NCBI RefSeq assembly: GCF_013410655.1
Contig: NZ_JACCFP010000001.1
Coordinates: 3,805,501-3,869,500, forward strand
DNA: 64,000 bases
Direction of reading: 5' to 3'
Origin: Nocardioides thalensis
GTDB taxonomy: Bacteria; Actinomycetota; Actinomycetes; Propionibacteriales; Nocardioidaceae
The position numbers and the translations under genes are program-made. The notes beneath the pieces were generated by a model. The model was not told the origin of the DNA, searched no databases, and worked only from the letters and a program-made list of their open reading frames with translations. How positions within the stretch are numbered: the first letter of the stretch is position 1; each line of letters opens with the position of its first letter. Shown here piece by piece: positions 31,884-41,338 of this stretch.

Positions 31884-32492
31884 GTGAACCCCTACGAGCG
31901 CTACGCGCTGCCCTGGGTGATCGACGTCGCGTGCGGCGCGAAGCCGATCCGCGAGAAGCGCGCCGAGCTGGTGCCGCGCGCCCACGGCCGGGTGCTCGAG
32001 ATCGGCATCGGCACCGGCCACAACCTGCGTTACTACGACCCCGCGAAGGTCACCGAGCTGATCGCGCTCGACCCTGCGGAGCAGATGCACGGCAAGGCGC
32101 AGAAGCGCGCCCAGGAGGCGGGCCTCGAGGTCGACGTCCGCGGGGTCTCCGCCGAGGGCATCCCGCTCGAGGACGGCGAGATCGACACCGTGGTGTGCAC
32201 GTTCACGCTGTGCACGATCCCCGACCCGGGTGCCGCCGTGACCGAGATGCGCCGCGTGCTCAGGCACGGCGGCGAGCTGATCTTCTGCGAGCACGGGCTC
32301 GCCCCCGACCCGGGCGTGCAGAAGTGGCAGCGCCGGCTCAACCCGATCCAGAACCGCGTCGGCGGCGGCTGCAACCTCGACCGCGACATCGGGGCGCTGA
32401 TCGGCGCGGACTTCGACGTGTCGCGGATGGAGACCGGCTACATGCAGGGCCCGAAGTTCGGCGGCTTCCTCTACTGGGGCACCGCCAGCTGA
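31884..32492 (+). CDS. Class I SAM-dependent methyltransferase
   Basis: A 202-aa methyltransferase. The SAM-binding motif I is VLEIGIGTGHNL, the acidic motif is IALDPAEQM, and post-motif FTLCTIPDPGAAVTEMRRVLRHGGELIFCEHG is typical of the UbiE/PhcB-like group. Substrate unknown. GTG at 31884 (VNPYERYALPWVID) is preferred; earlier starts shadow the neighbouring gene. Confidence 0.85.
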   Translation: MNPYERYALPWVIDVACGAKPIREKRAELVPRAHGRVLEIGIGTGHNLRYYDPAKVTELIALDPAEQMHGKAQKRAQEAGLEVDVRGVSAEGIPLEDGEIDTVVCTFTLCTIPDPGAAVTEMRRVLRHGGELIFCEHGLAPDPGVQKWQRRLNPIQNRVGGGCNLDRDIGALIGADFDVSRMETGYMQGPKFGGFLYWGTAS

Positions 32493-32542
32493 CTCTCCCG
32501 GACCGGCACGCCGCCGGGCGGAGGGGGCGGATGTGGGTCAGG

Positions 32543-32576
32543 GCCGAGTCGGCGCGTGATCACGCGCCGACTCGGC
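32543..32576. terminator. Perfect 34-bp palindrome between convergent genes
   Basis: A perfect inverted repeat with arms gccgagtcggcgcgtga meeting without loop lies between the convergent methyltransferase and threonine ammonia-lyase genes. It would form a very stable hairpin in either transcript. Two more partial copies of the ccgattcggc/ccgactcggc unit follow at about 32600 and 32630. Confidence 0.55.
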
Positions 32577-32647
32577 ATCCCTCACGCGTGAAGATGAGCC
32601 GATTCGGCACCCCCAGGCGTGAAGATGTGCCGACTCGGCGTTGCGGG

Positions 32648-33913
32648 TCAGAGGACGAAGCCGAACAGCGGGCTGTCGGGCGAGACCTTCTCGACGCGCA
32701 TCTGGGAGGCGGTCATCCGCTCCAGCAGGCCAGGCAGGTCGTCGCGGTTCTGCATCTCGATGCCGACGAGCGCCGGTCCGGTCTCGCGGTTGTTGCGCTT
32801 GGTGTACTCGAACAGCGTGATGTCGTCGTCGGGGCCGAGCACCTCGTCGAGGAACCGCCGCAGCGCGCCCGGCTCCTGCGGGAACTCCACGAGGAAGTAG
32901 TGCTTCAGGCCCTCGTGCACGAGCGCCCGCTCGACCACCTCGGCGTAGCGCGAGACGTCGTTGTTGCCGCCGGAGACCACGCACACCACGGACGCCCCGC
33001 TCGGCAGCTCGCGGGACACCTGCCGCAGCGCCGCGGAGGCGAGCGCGCCGGCGGGCTCGGCGATGATGCCGTCGACCTGGTAGAGGTCGAGCATCTCGAC
33101 GCAGACCGCGCCCTCGGCGACCGACGTGGTCAGGACGTCGACCTGGGCCACGGCCCGGTCGACGACGGCGTGCGTGACGTCGCCGATCCGGCGTACGGCG
33201 GCGCCGTCGACGAACGGGTCGATGGTGCCGAGGTCGACCGGCCTCCCCGAGCGCAGGGCCGCCGCGAGCGAGGCCGCGCCGGCCGGCTCCGCCGCCACGA
33301 CCCGCGTGGTCGGCGCCCGCTCGGCGAGCAGGGTGAGGCAGCCGGCGAGCAGTCCGGCGCCGCCGACGGGGATGACCAGCGCGTCCGGGATGAAGCCGGC
33401 GGCCGACGCCTGCGCCAGCACCTCCGCCGCGACCGTGCCCTGCCCCGCGACGACCTCCGGGTGGTCGAAGGCGGGTACGACGGTCGCGCCCGACGCGTCG
33501 GCGTACTCCGCCGCCGCCAGCACCGAGTCGTCGTAGGTGTCGCCGGCGATGACGACGTCGACGTGCTCACCGCCGAGCGCGGCCACCCGGTCGCGCTTCT
33601 GGCGCGGCGTGGTGCGCGGCAGGAAGATCGTGGCCCGCACGCCGGCCCGGGCGCACGCGAACGCGACGCCCTGCGCGTGGTTGCCCGCGGACGCGCACGT
33701 GACGCCTGCGGCGCGCTGCTCGTCCGACAGGCCGGACACGACGGCGTACGCCCCGCGCACCTTGTAGGAGCGCACCGGCGTCAGGTCCTCCCGCTTGAGC
33801 CAGACGTCGAGCCCGGTGAGCTCCGACAGCCGCGGCGAGCGGTGCAGCGGCGTCGGGTCGATGACACCGCCGAGCGTCGCCGCGGCCCGGTCGACGTCAG
33901 CCGCGGACGGCAA
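32648..33913 (-). CDS. ilvA: Threonine ammonia-lyase with C-terminal ACT-like domain
   Basis: A ~421-aa PLP enzyme that deaminates threonine to 2-oxobutanoate, the entry to isoleucine synthesis. The PLP lysine is in RSYKVRGAYAV, with ASAGNHAQGVAFA and the PLP-phosphate loop VGGAGLLAG. A regulatory ACT-like domain occupies the last ~85 residues (HYFLVEFPQEPGALRRFLDEVL). TTG at 33913 is chosen because GGAG lies 8 nt upstream. A GTG at 34000 would translate the upstream palindromic repeat. Confidence 0.9.
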   Translation of the reverse strand: MPSAADVDRAAATLGGVIDPTPLHRSPRLSELTGLDVWLKREDLTPVRSYKVRGAYAVVSGLSDEQRAAGVTCASAGNHAQGVAFACARAGVRATIFLPRTTPRQKRDRVAALGGEHVDVVIAGDTYDDSVLAAAEYADASGATVVPAFDHPEVVAGQGTVAAEVLAQASAAGFIPDALVIPVGGAGLLAGCLTLLAERAPTTRVVAAEPAGAASLAAALRSGRPVDLGTIDPFVDGAAVRRIGDVTHAVVDRAVAQVDVLTTSVAEGAVCVEMLDLYQVDGIIAEPAGALASAALRQVSRELPSGASVVCVVSGGNNDVSRYAEVVERALVHEGLKHYFLVEFPQEPGALRRFLDEVLGPDDDITLFEYTKRNNRETGPALVGIEMQNRDDLPGLLERMTASQMRVEKVSPDSPLFGFVL

Positions 33914-33947
33914 CCCCGCCGCTCCGGTGGCTGACCTGCGAGGCGTG

Positions 33948-33997
33948 CCGGTGGTTGAGGTGCGAGGCGCCCCGGCGCCGAGCCTCGAAACCTCCGG
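33948..33997 (+). repeat. Palindromic repeat copy between fbaA and ilvA
   Basis: A full 50-bp copy with core cgccccggcgc, 9 nt after the fbaA stop and 34 nt before the ilvA start. A degenerate half copy (ccggtggctgacctgcgagg) lies next to it at 33924-33943. It could act as a transcriptional or mRNA-processing boundary between the two minus-strand genes. Confidence 0.9.
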
Positions 33998-34006
33998 CAC
34001 GACCGG

Positions 34007-35038
<1,032 letters not shown>

Positions 35039-35166
35039 GGCTGCGCTGCTCCTGCTCACGAGTGTTCCGGTACGCCGTTCACACTAGCCCCCGACGGCGT
35101 GGCAACCGATCGTGGTCCGGGTCCGTATCCAGCGGTGAGAGACTCTGCACACACCGGAGGACAGCC

Positions 35167-36039
35167 ATGCAGGACACCACCGACCGATTCGCCGAGCACC
35201 TCGACGCCGCGATCGGCGCGCCGCCACCCGACGACGCCTCCCTCGACCGCCTGCTCGTCGCCGGCCGCCGGGCGCGGACCCGACGCCGCCTGGCGATCGG
35301 AGCAGGTACGGCGGCCGCGGCGATCGTCCTCGGCGGCACGACGTGGGCGCTCGCGCCCGGCGGCGACAGCGCGACGGCGCCCGACAGCACCCCGATCGCC
35401 AACCAGCCGTCCGCGCCGGCGGACGCCGGCCCGGGCAGCGGGGCGGGCGACGAGGGCCCGCTCGAGGGCAACCTCCTGGTCGCCTTCGGCCCCGACGGCA
35501 AGTTGGTGATCGAGGACGGCTGGACCATCACCCAGCGGATCGACAACCCCATGGGGGTCGAGCCCCCCGAGCGCTCGGTGGCACTGGAAATCACCGACGG
35601 CACGGACCGCTATTGGTACTTCCTGCACGGCGACGAGGACGGCTGGGGCGCATCGCCCGACCCGGCCCAGAAGGGTTTCGCCACCCTCGAGGAGTGGGCC
35701 GCGGACCAGGCCGCGGCCAACCAGAGCTCGCCGACCGACCCGCTGACGGAGCAGCTCACCCTGCGGCCCGACGGCACCCTGGTCTCCTCCGACCCGGCGG
35801 TCGTCGTCGTCGACCAGCGGTCGGGCGTCGACCTCGGGCCCGACGTCGGCCCGGGAGCCAGGACCACCGTCGCCGAGCTCGGCTACGACGGCGAGCGCTG
35901 GTTCGTCTGGGCCGTCCGGAGGACCGACGGCGGCTTCGAGTCGGGTCCGCCCATCAACACCCCGAAGGCCGGCACCACGCTCGACTCGGCCATCGACTAC
36001 TTCCGGGCGCAGTACGCCTCGGGCGAGGGCGTGCGGTGA
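35167..36039 (+). CDS. Single-TM membrane protein encoded before an ECF sigma gene
   Basis: A 290-aa protein: ~45-residue cytoplasmic N-terminus (DASLDRLLVAGRRARTRRR), one TM helix (LAIGAGTAAAAIVLGGTTWALA), extracytoplasmic domain. ATG at 35167 has GGAGG 6 nt upstream. Its stop overlaps the GTG of the sigma gene (GTGA). This is the reverse order of the four pairs at 4.6-16.6 kb, and it lacks their LLEEIM motif. A sensory or anti-sigma role is inferred from operon context only. Confidence 0.6.
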   Translation: MQDTTDRFAEHLDAAIGAPPPDDASLDRLLVAGRRARTRRRLAIGAGTAAAAIVLGGTTWALAPGGDSATAPDSTPIANQPSAPADAGPGSGAGDEGPLEGNLLVAFGPDGKLVIEDGWTITQRIDNPMGVEPPERSVALEITDGTDRYWYFLHGDEDGWGASPDPAQKGFATLEEWAADQAAANQSSPTDPLTEQLTLRPDGTLVSSDPAVVVVDQRSGVDLGPDVGPGARTTVAELGYDGERWFVWAVRRTDGGFESGPPINTPKAGTTLDSAIDYFRAQYASGEGVR

Positions 36040-36527
36040 TCCGCGACCGCGAGGCGTCGTACGTCGAGTTCGTGACGACCCGGCGCGACCACCTCCGCCG
36101 GGTGGCCTACGCGCTGTGCGGCGACTGGCACCGCGCCGACGACCTGGTGCAGACCGCGCTGGTGAAGCTCTACGTCGCGTGGCCGCGGGTACGGCGCACC
36201 GGGTCGGAGGAGGCCTACGCCCGGACCATCCTGGTCCGCGCGAGCATCGACGAGTCGCGGCGGCCGTGGCGACGAGAGCGACCGACCGAGGCGGTCCCTG
36301 ACGCCCCGGCGGCCGCTCCCCTTGCCGCCGAGGAGCGCTCGGCGCTCCTCGACGCGCTCCACGCGCTGCCCCCACAGCAACGCGTGGCCGTCGTGCTGCG
36401 GCACTGGCTCGGGCTGTCCGTCGCCGAGGCCGCCAAGGAGATGAGGATCAGTGAGGGCACGGTCAAGAGCCACACCTCGCGCGGCCTCGCGGCCCTGCGG
36501 TCGGTGCTCGACCCCGCCGGCACGTGA
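36036..36527 (+). CDS. SigE-family ECF sigma factor
   Basis: A 163-aa small ECF sigma of the actinobacterial SigE-type subgroup. Region 2 is REASYVEFVTTRRDHLRRVAYALCGDWHRADDLVQTALVKLYVAW; region 4 is LPPQQRVAVVLRHWLGLSVAEAAKEMRISEGTVKSHTSRGL. GTG at 36036 overlaps the upstream membrane gene by 4 nt. It is only distantly related to the four ECF copies at 5.7-16.6 kb. Confidence 0.9.
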   Translation: MIRDREASYVEFVTTRRDHLRRVAYALCGDWHRADDLVQTALVKLYVAWPRVRRTGSEEAYARTILVRASIDESRRPWRRERPTEAVPDAPAAAPLAAEERSALLDALHALPPQQRVAVVLRHWLGLSVAEAAKEMRISEGTVKSHTSRGLAALRSVLDPAGT

Positions 36528-36562
36528 CGGGCGGCTGCCCGGCAACCGCCTGAGGAGGTGTC

Positions 36563-36811
36563 CTAGCCGACGCCCTCGAGCTCGGGGGTCCGCGACCAGC
36601 GGATCGCCGGGCCGAGGGCCGAGGCCAGGTGCATGACGGCGGCGACGACGTACGCCGTCACCAACCGGCCGTCGCCGACCTCGCGAGCCGCGATCATCGC
36701 CAGCACCGCCGCGCCCACGGTGATCGCCAGGTAGACGAACATCTTCCGGCGGCCTCGGGCGAGCTCCTCGCGCGTGGAGTACGGCGGGAACGGCTCGGTC
36801 TTCTGGCTCAT
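36563..36811 (-). CDS. Small two-TM membrane protein
   Basis: An 82-aa protein with two hydrophobic helices (MFVYLAITVGAAVLAMIAA and LVTAYVVAAVMHLASALGPAI) joined by a short charged turn. No family recognised. ATG at 36811. Convergent with the SigE-family gene. The 271 nt from here to the secreted protein gene at 37083 contain no gene or clear signal that I can identify. Confidence 0.6.
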   Translation of the reverse strand: MSQKTEPFPPYSTREELARGRRKMFVYLAITVGAAVLAMIAAREVGDGRLVTAYVVAAVMHLASALGPAIRWSRTPELEGVG

Positions 36812-37082
36812 GGCGGGTCCTGGCTGCGGTGGTCGTCTGCAGCGCGACGCTAACCCGGCTCATGGTCCGGCGTCCCCGGAATCAGCCGATCGTCGCCGCT
36901 GCACGCCCTGCCCCTTCCCTGGCCGGCCCAGCGCCGGCGGTCACCCCCTCAGACGCACGGCGGCCGCTTCGGTTGCCTCCGGCTCCGATTTCTTGCGAAG
37001 CGCGCTCGGCGGAGCAACAAATCACCTACGCTGCGCTCGCCGACAGGACTACTCGGGATTTCCTCCCGGTGAAGGAGCACCC

Positions 37083-37838
37083 ATGCGCCGCCCTCTGATC
37101 GCCGCTGCCGCCGCAGCCGTCGCCTTCTCGCTGATGCCCGCGACGTCCGTCGCCGACGACAGCGCCGCCGCGCGGGGCGTAGACATCACGCCGCCCGCGG
37201 TGGGCAGCTGCCACGCGACGACGTACGGCGAGGCGATGGCCAAGTCGGACCCCGATCCCGCGGTCCCGTGCTCTGATGCGCACACCGGCCTGACCTTCAA
37301 GGTCGTCGACCTCGGCACTTCGCCCGACTGGGACGACGATGCGCTCCCTCGCATCGTCACCAACCGCTGCTCCGACGCCTGGCACGAGGTCCTGGGCGAC
37401 AACCCGAAGGTGATCACCCGCTCGGCCTACACGTTCTTCTGGTTCATGCCCACCAAGGCGCAGCGCGATGCCGGTGCCACCTGGGCGAGTTGCGACGCCA
37501 GCCTGTGGGGCGGGAAGAACCGCCTGGCTCCGCTCCCGGCAGGCGAGGACATCTCCCTCGGCAGCCTCCCGCTGCCGGCCCGGGTCGCCAAGTGCCGTGG
37601 CGGGAAGCGCGCGGACTACGCCTACACGGTCTGCTCTCGTCAGCACTCGTTCAAGGCGACGATCTCCGTCCGCTACCCGCACAAGACCTATCCGGGCCGT
37701 CGCGCCGCCGAGAGGTTCGCGAAGCGAGCCTGCGCCAAGCGCGTGACGACGGCCTACTTCGCGGAGGACGTCTGGAGCAAGCGGGCGTGGCAGGCCGGCT
37801 ACCGACACGCGGTCTGCCTGCCCGAGGTCCGGGGCTGA
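37083..37838 (+). CDS. Secreted protein, septum-formation-like domain
   Basis: A 251-aa exported protein. The signal peptide is MRRPLIAAAAAAVAFSLMPATSVA. The mature part has paired cysteines in patterns such as VGSCHATTYGE...VPCSDAHTGLTFKV and CRGG...YTVCSRQHSF, resembling the actinobacterial Septum_form family (secreted, Cys- and His-containing). ATG at 37083 has GAAGGAG 5 nt upstream. Function unknown; family match is moderate. Confidence 0.6.
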   Translation: MRRPLIAAAAAAVAFSLMPATSVADDSAAARGVDITPPAVGSCHATTYGEAMAKSDPDPAVPCSDAHTGLTFKVVDLGTSPDWDDDALPRIVTNRCSDAWHEVLGDNPKVITRSAYTFFWFMPTKAQRDAGATWASCDASLWGGKNRLAPLPAGEDISLGSLPLPARVAKCRGGKRADYAYTVCSRQHSFKATISVRYPHKTYPGRRAAERFAKRACAKRVTTAYFAEDVWSKRAWQAGYRHAVCLPEVRG

Positions 37839-37853
37839 GCTGAACGGCTGACG

Positions 37854-38543
37854 TCAGCCGCGCCAGGCCTCGTCCGACGTCAGGTCGGCGTGCTGCACGA
37901 CCCAGGAGTGCATCGCGATCGCGGCCGCCGCGGAGGCGTTGATCGACCGGGTCGACCCGAACTGGGCGATCGAGAACGTGCCGGCGCACGCGGCGCGGGC
38001 GGCCTCCGACAGGCCCGGGCCCTCCTGGCCGAAGAGGAAGCACACCCGGCGAGGGATCTCCATCGTCTCCAGGTGCGCCGAGCCGGGCAGGTTGTCGACG
38101 CCGAGCAGCGGTACGGCGCCGCCGGGCAGCGCGTCGAGATAGTCGGCGAGGTCGTCGACCGTCGGGTGGTGGCGCACGTGCTGGTAGCGGTCGGTCACCA
38201 TCGCGCCGCGACGGTTCCACCGCCGGTTGCCGACGATGTGCACCTCGGCGGCGAGGAACGCGTTGGCCGACCGGACGATCGTCCCGATGTTGAAGTCGTG
38301 CTGCCAGTTCTCGATCGCCACGTGGAAGTCGTGCCGCCGGGTGTCGAGGTCCGCGACGATCGCGTCGAGCGCCCAGTAGCGGTAGCGGTCGACGACGTTG
38401 CGGCGGTCACCCTCGGCGAGCAGCGCGGCGTCGTACTGCTCGCCCTCCGGCCACGGGCCCTCCCACGGGCCGACCCCGACCTCGGGCCGCCCGTGCGGCA
38501 TCGGGTCGTACGGCGCCCGCTGCTCGTCGTCGGGCTCGTCCAC
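37854..38543 (-). CDS. TrmH/SpoU-family RNA 2'-O-methyltransferase
   Basis: A 229-aa SPOUT methyltransferase with the three family motifs in order: NIGTIVRSANAF, FLFGQEGPGLS and STRSINASAAAAIAM (trefoil knot SAM site). It should methylate ribose in tRNA or rRNA. The N-terminal ~45 residues are acidic/Pro-rich. GTG at 38543. The target nucleotide cannot be read from the sequence. Confidence 0.9.
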   Translation of the reverse strand: MDEPDDEQRAPYDPMPHGRPEVGVGPWEGPWPEGEQYDAALLAEGDRRNVVDRYRYWALDAIVADLDTRRHDFHVAIENWQHDFNIGTIVRSANAFLAAEVHIVGNRRWNRRGAMVTDRYQHVRHHPTVDDLADYLDALPGGAVPLLGVDNLPGSAHLETMEIPRRVCFLFGQEGPGLSEAARAACAGTFSIAQFGSTRSINASAAAAIAMHSWVVQHADLTSDEAWRG

Positions 38544-38565
38544 GCGCCGCAGCCTAGATCAGCGC

Positions 38566-40479
38566 TCACGCCGGGTCCGGCTCCGGCACGTTGCGGCCGG
38601 CGACCACGTGGACGCGTGCGCCCGCGAGCGCGGCGGTGACCACGAGCAGGAGGCACGTGCCGCCGATGCCGAGGACGGCCGGCCACGGGATGGTCGTCGC
38701 CGCGCCCGGGACGTCGCGGTCGACCGCCAGCCGCACCACTCCCGCGCAGAAGGCCGCGATCAGCCCGCCGATCACCAGCCCCGCACCGCCGATGAACGCG
38801 GCCTCCCACATCGCCGCGTGGCGCACCTGGCGCGGCGTCGCTCCGAGGAGACGGATGACGGCGTCCTGGCGACGTCGTTGCGACGCGCCGACCAGCGTGG
38901 CGTTCACCATCGCGATCGCGGCGTACAGGCCCGCCGGGCCGAGGAGGATCCACAGCCCGAAGCTGTTGGCCCTGCGGCTCGCAGCGTCGTTCTCGGCGAG
39001 GTACTCCTCCGCGGTCAGCACCCGGCCTCCGTCCGGCATCCCGGCGACCAGCGCCGCGCGCACCTCCTCGGGATTCTCGTCGTCTTCCGGGACCACGAAG
39101 ACAAGCTCCGGGGGTGTCTCCGCCACGAGCGGCGCGACCAGGTCCTCGGGGACGAGCATCTCGCCGTACAGGCCCGGGGCGTCCGGCACCACGGCGGCGA
39201 TCCGCAGCCTCACCTCCTTGCCGGCGACCCGCGCCGGGAGGGTGTCGCCCACGTCCCCGCCCGCGTCGGTCGTCCAGGTCTCGGAGACGGCGATCGTCGC
39301 TCCGTGCAGGTCGTCCAGCGAACCCCGCACGGCCCGCAGGCCGCGCGCCGCACCGGCGTCCTCGAGGTCGACGACGTCGACGTCCTCCCGCTCCCCGCGG
39401 ACCGTGAGGCCGACCCGCCGCCGCTCGTCGGCAACCGCGACGGCCGGGTCCGCCGCGACTGAGTCCGCGACCTCCGCATTCCCGCCGGTCGCGACGACGA
39501 GCGGCGCCTCGAGCTGCGCCCGGTCCTGGGCGGTGGTCCAGTCGGCGACGAAGCTGAGGGTCACGATCAGCGAGCAGGCGATGCCGGAGATCGCCACCAC
39601 CGGCGCGGCGAGCGCGGCGGTGGTCCGGCTCGCGGCCGTGAGCTGGTCGCGAGCCAGACGCGCGGTCACGTGGGCGCCGACGAAGGGTCGTGCCAGGAGA
39701 CGGGCCGACGCCGGGAGCAGCAGGGTGCCGACGCACATCACGCCGATCACCAGCAGCTCGGGCAGGAAGATCGCCACGACCATCGCGAACAGAGGCGGCA
39801 TGTCCCTGGCGACCACGGCGACGGCGACGACTGCCGCGGCGCAGACGAGAGCGACGAGGAGCTGGACGACACCGGGGCGACGGCGCTCGACGTTCGCCTC
39901 CCGCAACGCGGCCGCCGGAGGCACGCGGGACGCGCGCTTCGAGGAGCGCCAGGCGCCCATCAGCGCCACCGCGACGCCGACGGGCACGGCGATCGACCAG
40001 GCGAGCCACGCCGGCGGCGCGTCGAGGTGCAGGTCGGTGAGGCCGTAGGCCCGGATCGCCCAGAGCGCGACGGGCGTCAGGGCCGTGCTGGCCAGCGCTC
40101 CGACGACGCTCGCGGCGACGGCGACGACCCCCGACTCGAGCAGGATCATCCGCCGTACCTGCCGCGGCGTCGCCCCGATGAGACGCGCGAGCCCGAGCTC
40201 GCGACGACGGGTCGCGACCACGAAGCCGAACGTGCTGCCGACGACGAACACCGCCATGAACAGGGAGATCCCCGACATGGTCCCGAACATCGAGGAGAGG
40301 TCGTTGAGCTCGGTGCGCTCGGCGAGCGTCACGTCGTCCGCCTCGGCGCTCCGGGCCACCGCCCCGATCAGCGCGACCGTGACGCCGAGCAGCACGACGC
40401 CGAAGACGAGGGCCACGAACGCCCCGAGGTAGGCGGGCCACGTCTGCCGCACGTTCTGGCGGCTGAGCCGGAGGATCAT
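38566..40479 (-). CDS. ABC transporter permease, FtsX/MacB type
   Basis: A 637-aa permease with two FtsX-type halves. Each has a TM segment set and the cytoplasmic-loop pattern RRELGLARLIGATPRQVRRM or RRQDAVIRLLGATPRQVRHA. A large extracytoplasmic region lies between. The ATG at 40479 overlaps the ATPase stop by 4 nt. Such transporters export lipids, peptides or antibiotics; the pairing with a two-component system across the divergent promoter suggests envelope-stress or antibiotic response. Confidence 0.9.
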   Translation of the reverse strand: MILRLSRQNVRQTWPAYLGAFVALVFGVVLLGVTVALIGAVARSAEADDVTLAERTELNDLSSMFGTMSGISLFMAVFVVGSTFGFVVATRRRELGLARLIGATPRQVRRMILLESGVVAVAASVVGALASTALTPVALWAIRAYGLTDLHLDAPPAWLAWSIAVPVGVAVALMGAWRSSKRASRVPPAAALREANVERRRPGVVQLLVALVCAAAVVAVAVVARDMPPLFAMVVAIFLPELLVIGVMCVGTLLLPASARLLARPFVGAHVTARLARDQLTAASRTTAALAAPVVAISGIACSLIVTLSFVADWTTAQDRAQLEAPLVVATGGNAEVADSVAADPAVAVADERRRVGLTVRGEREDVDVVDLEDAGAARGLRAVRGSLDDLHGATIAVSETWTTDAGGDVGDTLPARVAGKEVRLRIAAVVPDAPGLYGEMLVPEDLVAPLVAETPPELVFVVPEDDENPEEVRAALVAGMPDGGRVLTAEEYLAENDAASRRANSFGLWILLGPAGLYAAIAMVNATLVGASQRRRQDAVIRLLGATPRQVRHAAMWEAAFIGGAGLVIGGLIAAFCAGVVRLAVDRDVPGAATTIPWPAVLGIGGTCLLLVVTAALAGARVHVVAGRNVPEPDPA

Positions 40480-41231
40480 GACTCGAGCTCGCTCATGGCC
40501 GCAGCGATGTGGGCTGCGTCGGCGCGGTCCATGCGCCCGACGATCTGGCCGTCGGCGAGGAACAGCGTGTGGTGCGCGTACGACGCCGCGAGGGGGTCGT
40601 GCGTCACCATCACCACCGTCTGGCCGTCGTCGGCGAGCGCCCGGAGCAGCTCGAGGACCTCCCGGCCGGTCCGCCGGTCCAGCGCCCCGGTGGGCTCGTC
40701 GGCGAACAGCACGTCGGGGCGGCTGTGCAGGGCGCGAGCGATCGCCACCCGCTGCTGCTGTCCGCCGGACAGCTCCGGTGGCCGGCGTCCTGCGAGGTCC
40801 CGCAGGCCGACCTGCGCCAGCGCGTCCAGCACCGCAGCGCGACGCACCGGCAGGCCGGCGAGACGTGCCGGCGCGGCGACGTTGTCGGCGACGGTCAGCG
40901 CGTCGAGGAGGTTGTAGGACTGAAAGACGAACGCCATCGCCGTACGGCGGAACTTCGTCAGCGCGGTCTCGTCCAGGCCGTCCAGCGCCGTGCCGCCGAT
41001 CGACACCCGCCCGCGCGTCGGCCGGTCGAGACCGGCCGCGATCTGGAGCAGGGTCGACTTGCCCGAGCCGGACGGGCCCATCACGGCGGTGAAGCTGCCG
41101 CGGGCGAAGACGTGGGTGACGCCGCGCAGCGCGTGGACGTCCCCGGACCGGGAGCGGTAGGTGCGGGTGACCCCGTCGACGGCGACGGCGATCGTGTCGT
41201 GCGACGTGGTCGCGGTGGCGTGGTGGCTCAT
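40476..41231 (-). CDS. ABC transporter ATP-binding protein, LolD/MacB type
   Basis: A 251-aa ATPase with Walker A GPSGSGKST, Q-loop VFQSYNLL, signature LSGGQQQRVAIARAL, Walker B VLFADEPTGALD and H-loop VTHD. It should energise the overlapping permease. ATG at 41231 (MSHHATATTS) is preferred over 41264 because the longer start would cover the inverted repeats of the promoter region. Confidence 0.92.
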   Translation of the reverse strand: MSHHATATTSHDTIAVAVDGVTRTYRSRSGDVHALRGVTHVFARGSFTAVMGPSGSGKSTLLQIAAGLDRPTRGRVSIGGTALDGLDETALTKFRRTAMAFVFQSYNLLDALTVADNVAAPARLAGLPVRRAAVLDALAQVGLRDLAGRRPPELSGGQQQRVAIARALHSRPDVLFADEPTGALDRRTGREVLELLRALADDGQTVVMVTHDPLAASYAHHTLFLADGQIVGRMDRADAAHIAAAMSELES

Positions 41232-41242
41232 GGGACGAGTCC

Positions 41243-41307
41243 ACCCGGGAAACCCGGGTCGCACAGGGGGCTGTGCGCGACACCAGGGGTAGCGCCTGCG
41301 CTACCCC
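41243..41307. promoter_or_regulatory. Three consecutive inverted repeats between ABC exporter and two-component genes
   Basis: In the 107-nt divergent gap: acccggg-aaa-cccgggt (41243-41259), cgcacag-gggg-ctgtgcg (41260-41277) and ggggtagcg-cctg-cgctacccc (41286-41307). All arms are perfect. They could be operators for the adjacent response regulator or RNA hairpins. Confidence 0.5.
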
Positions 41308-41338
41308 GCCCGCCGCTCCCCCGATCTAGGGTCGTGGC

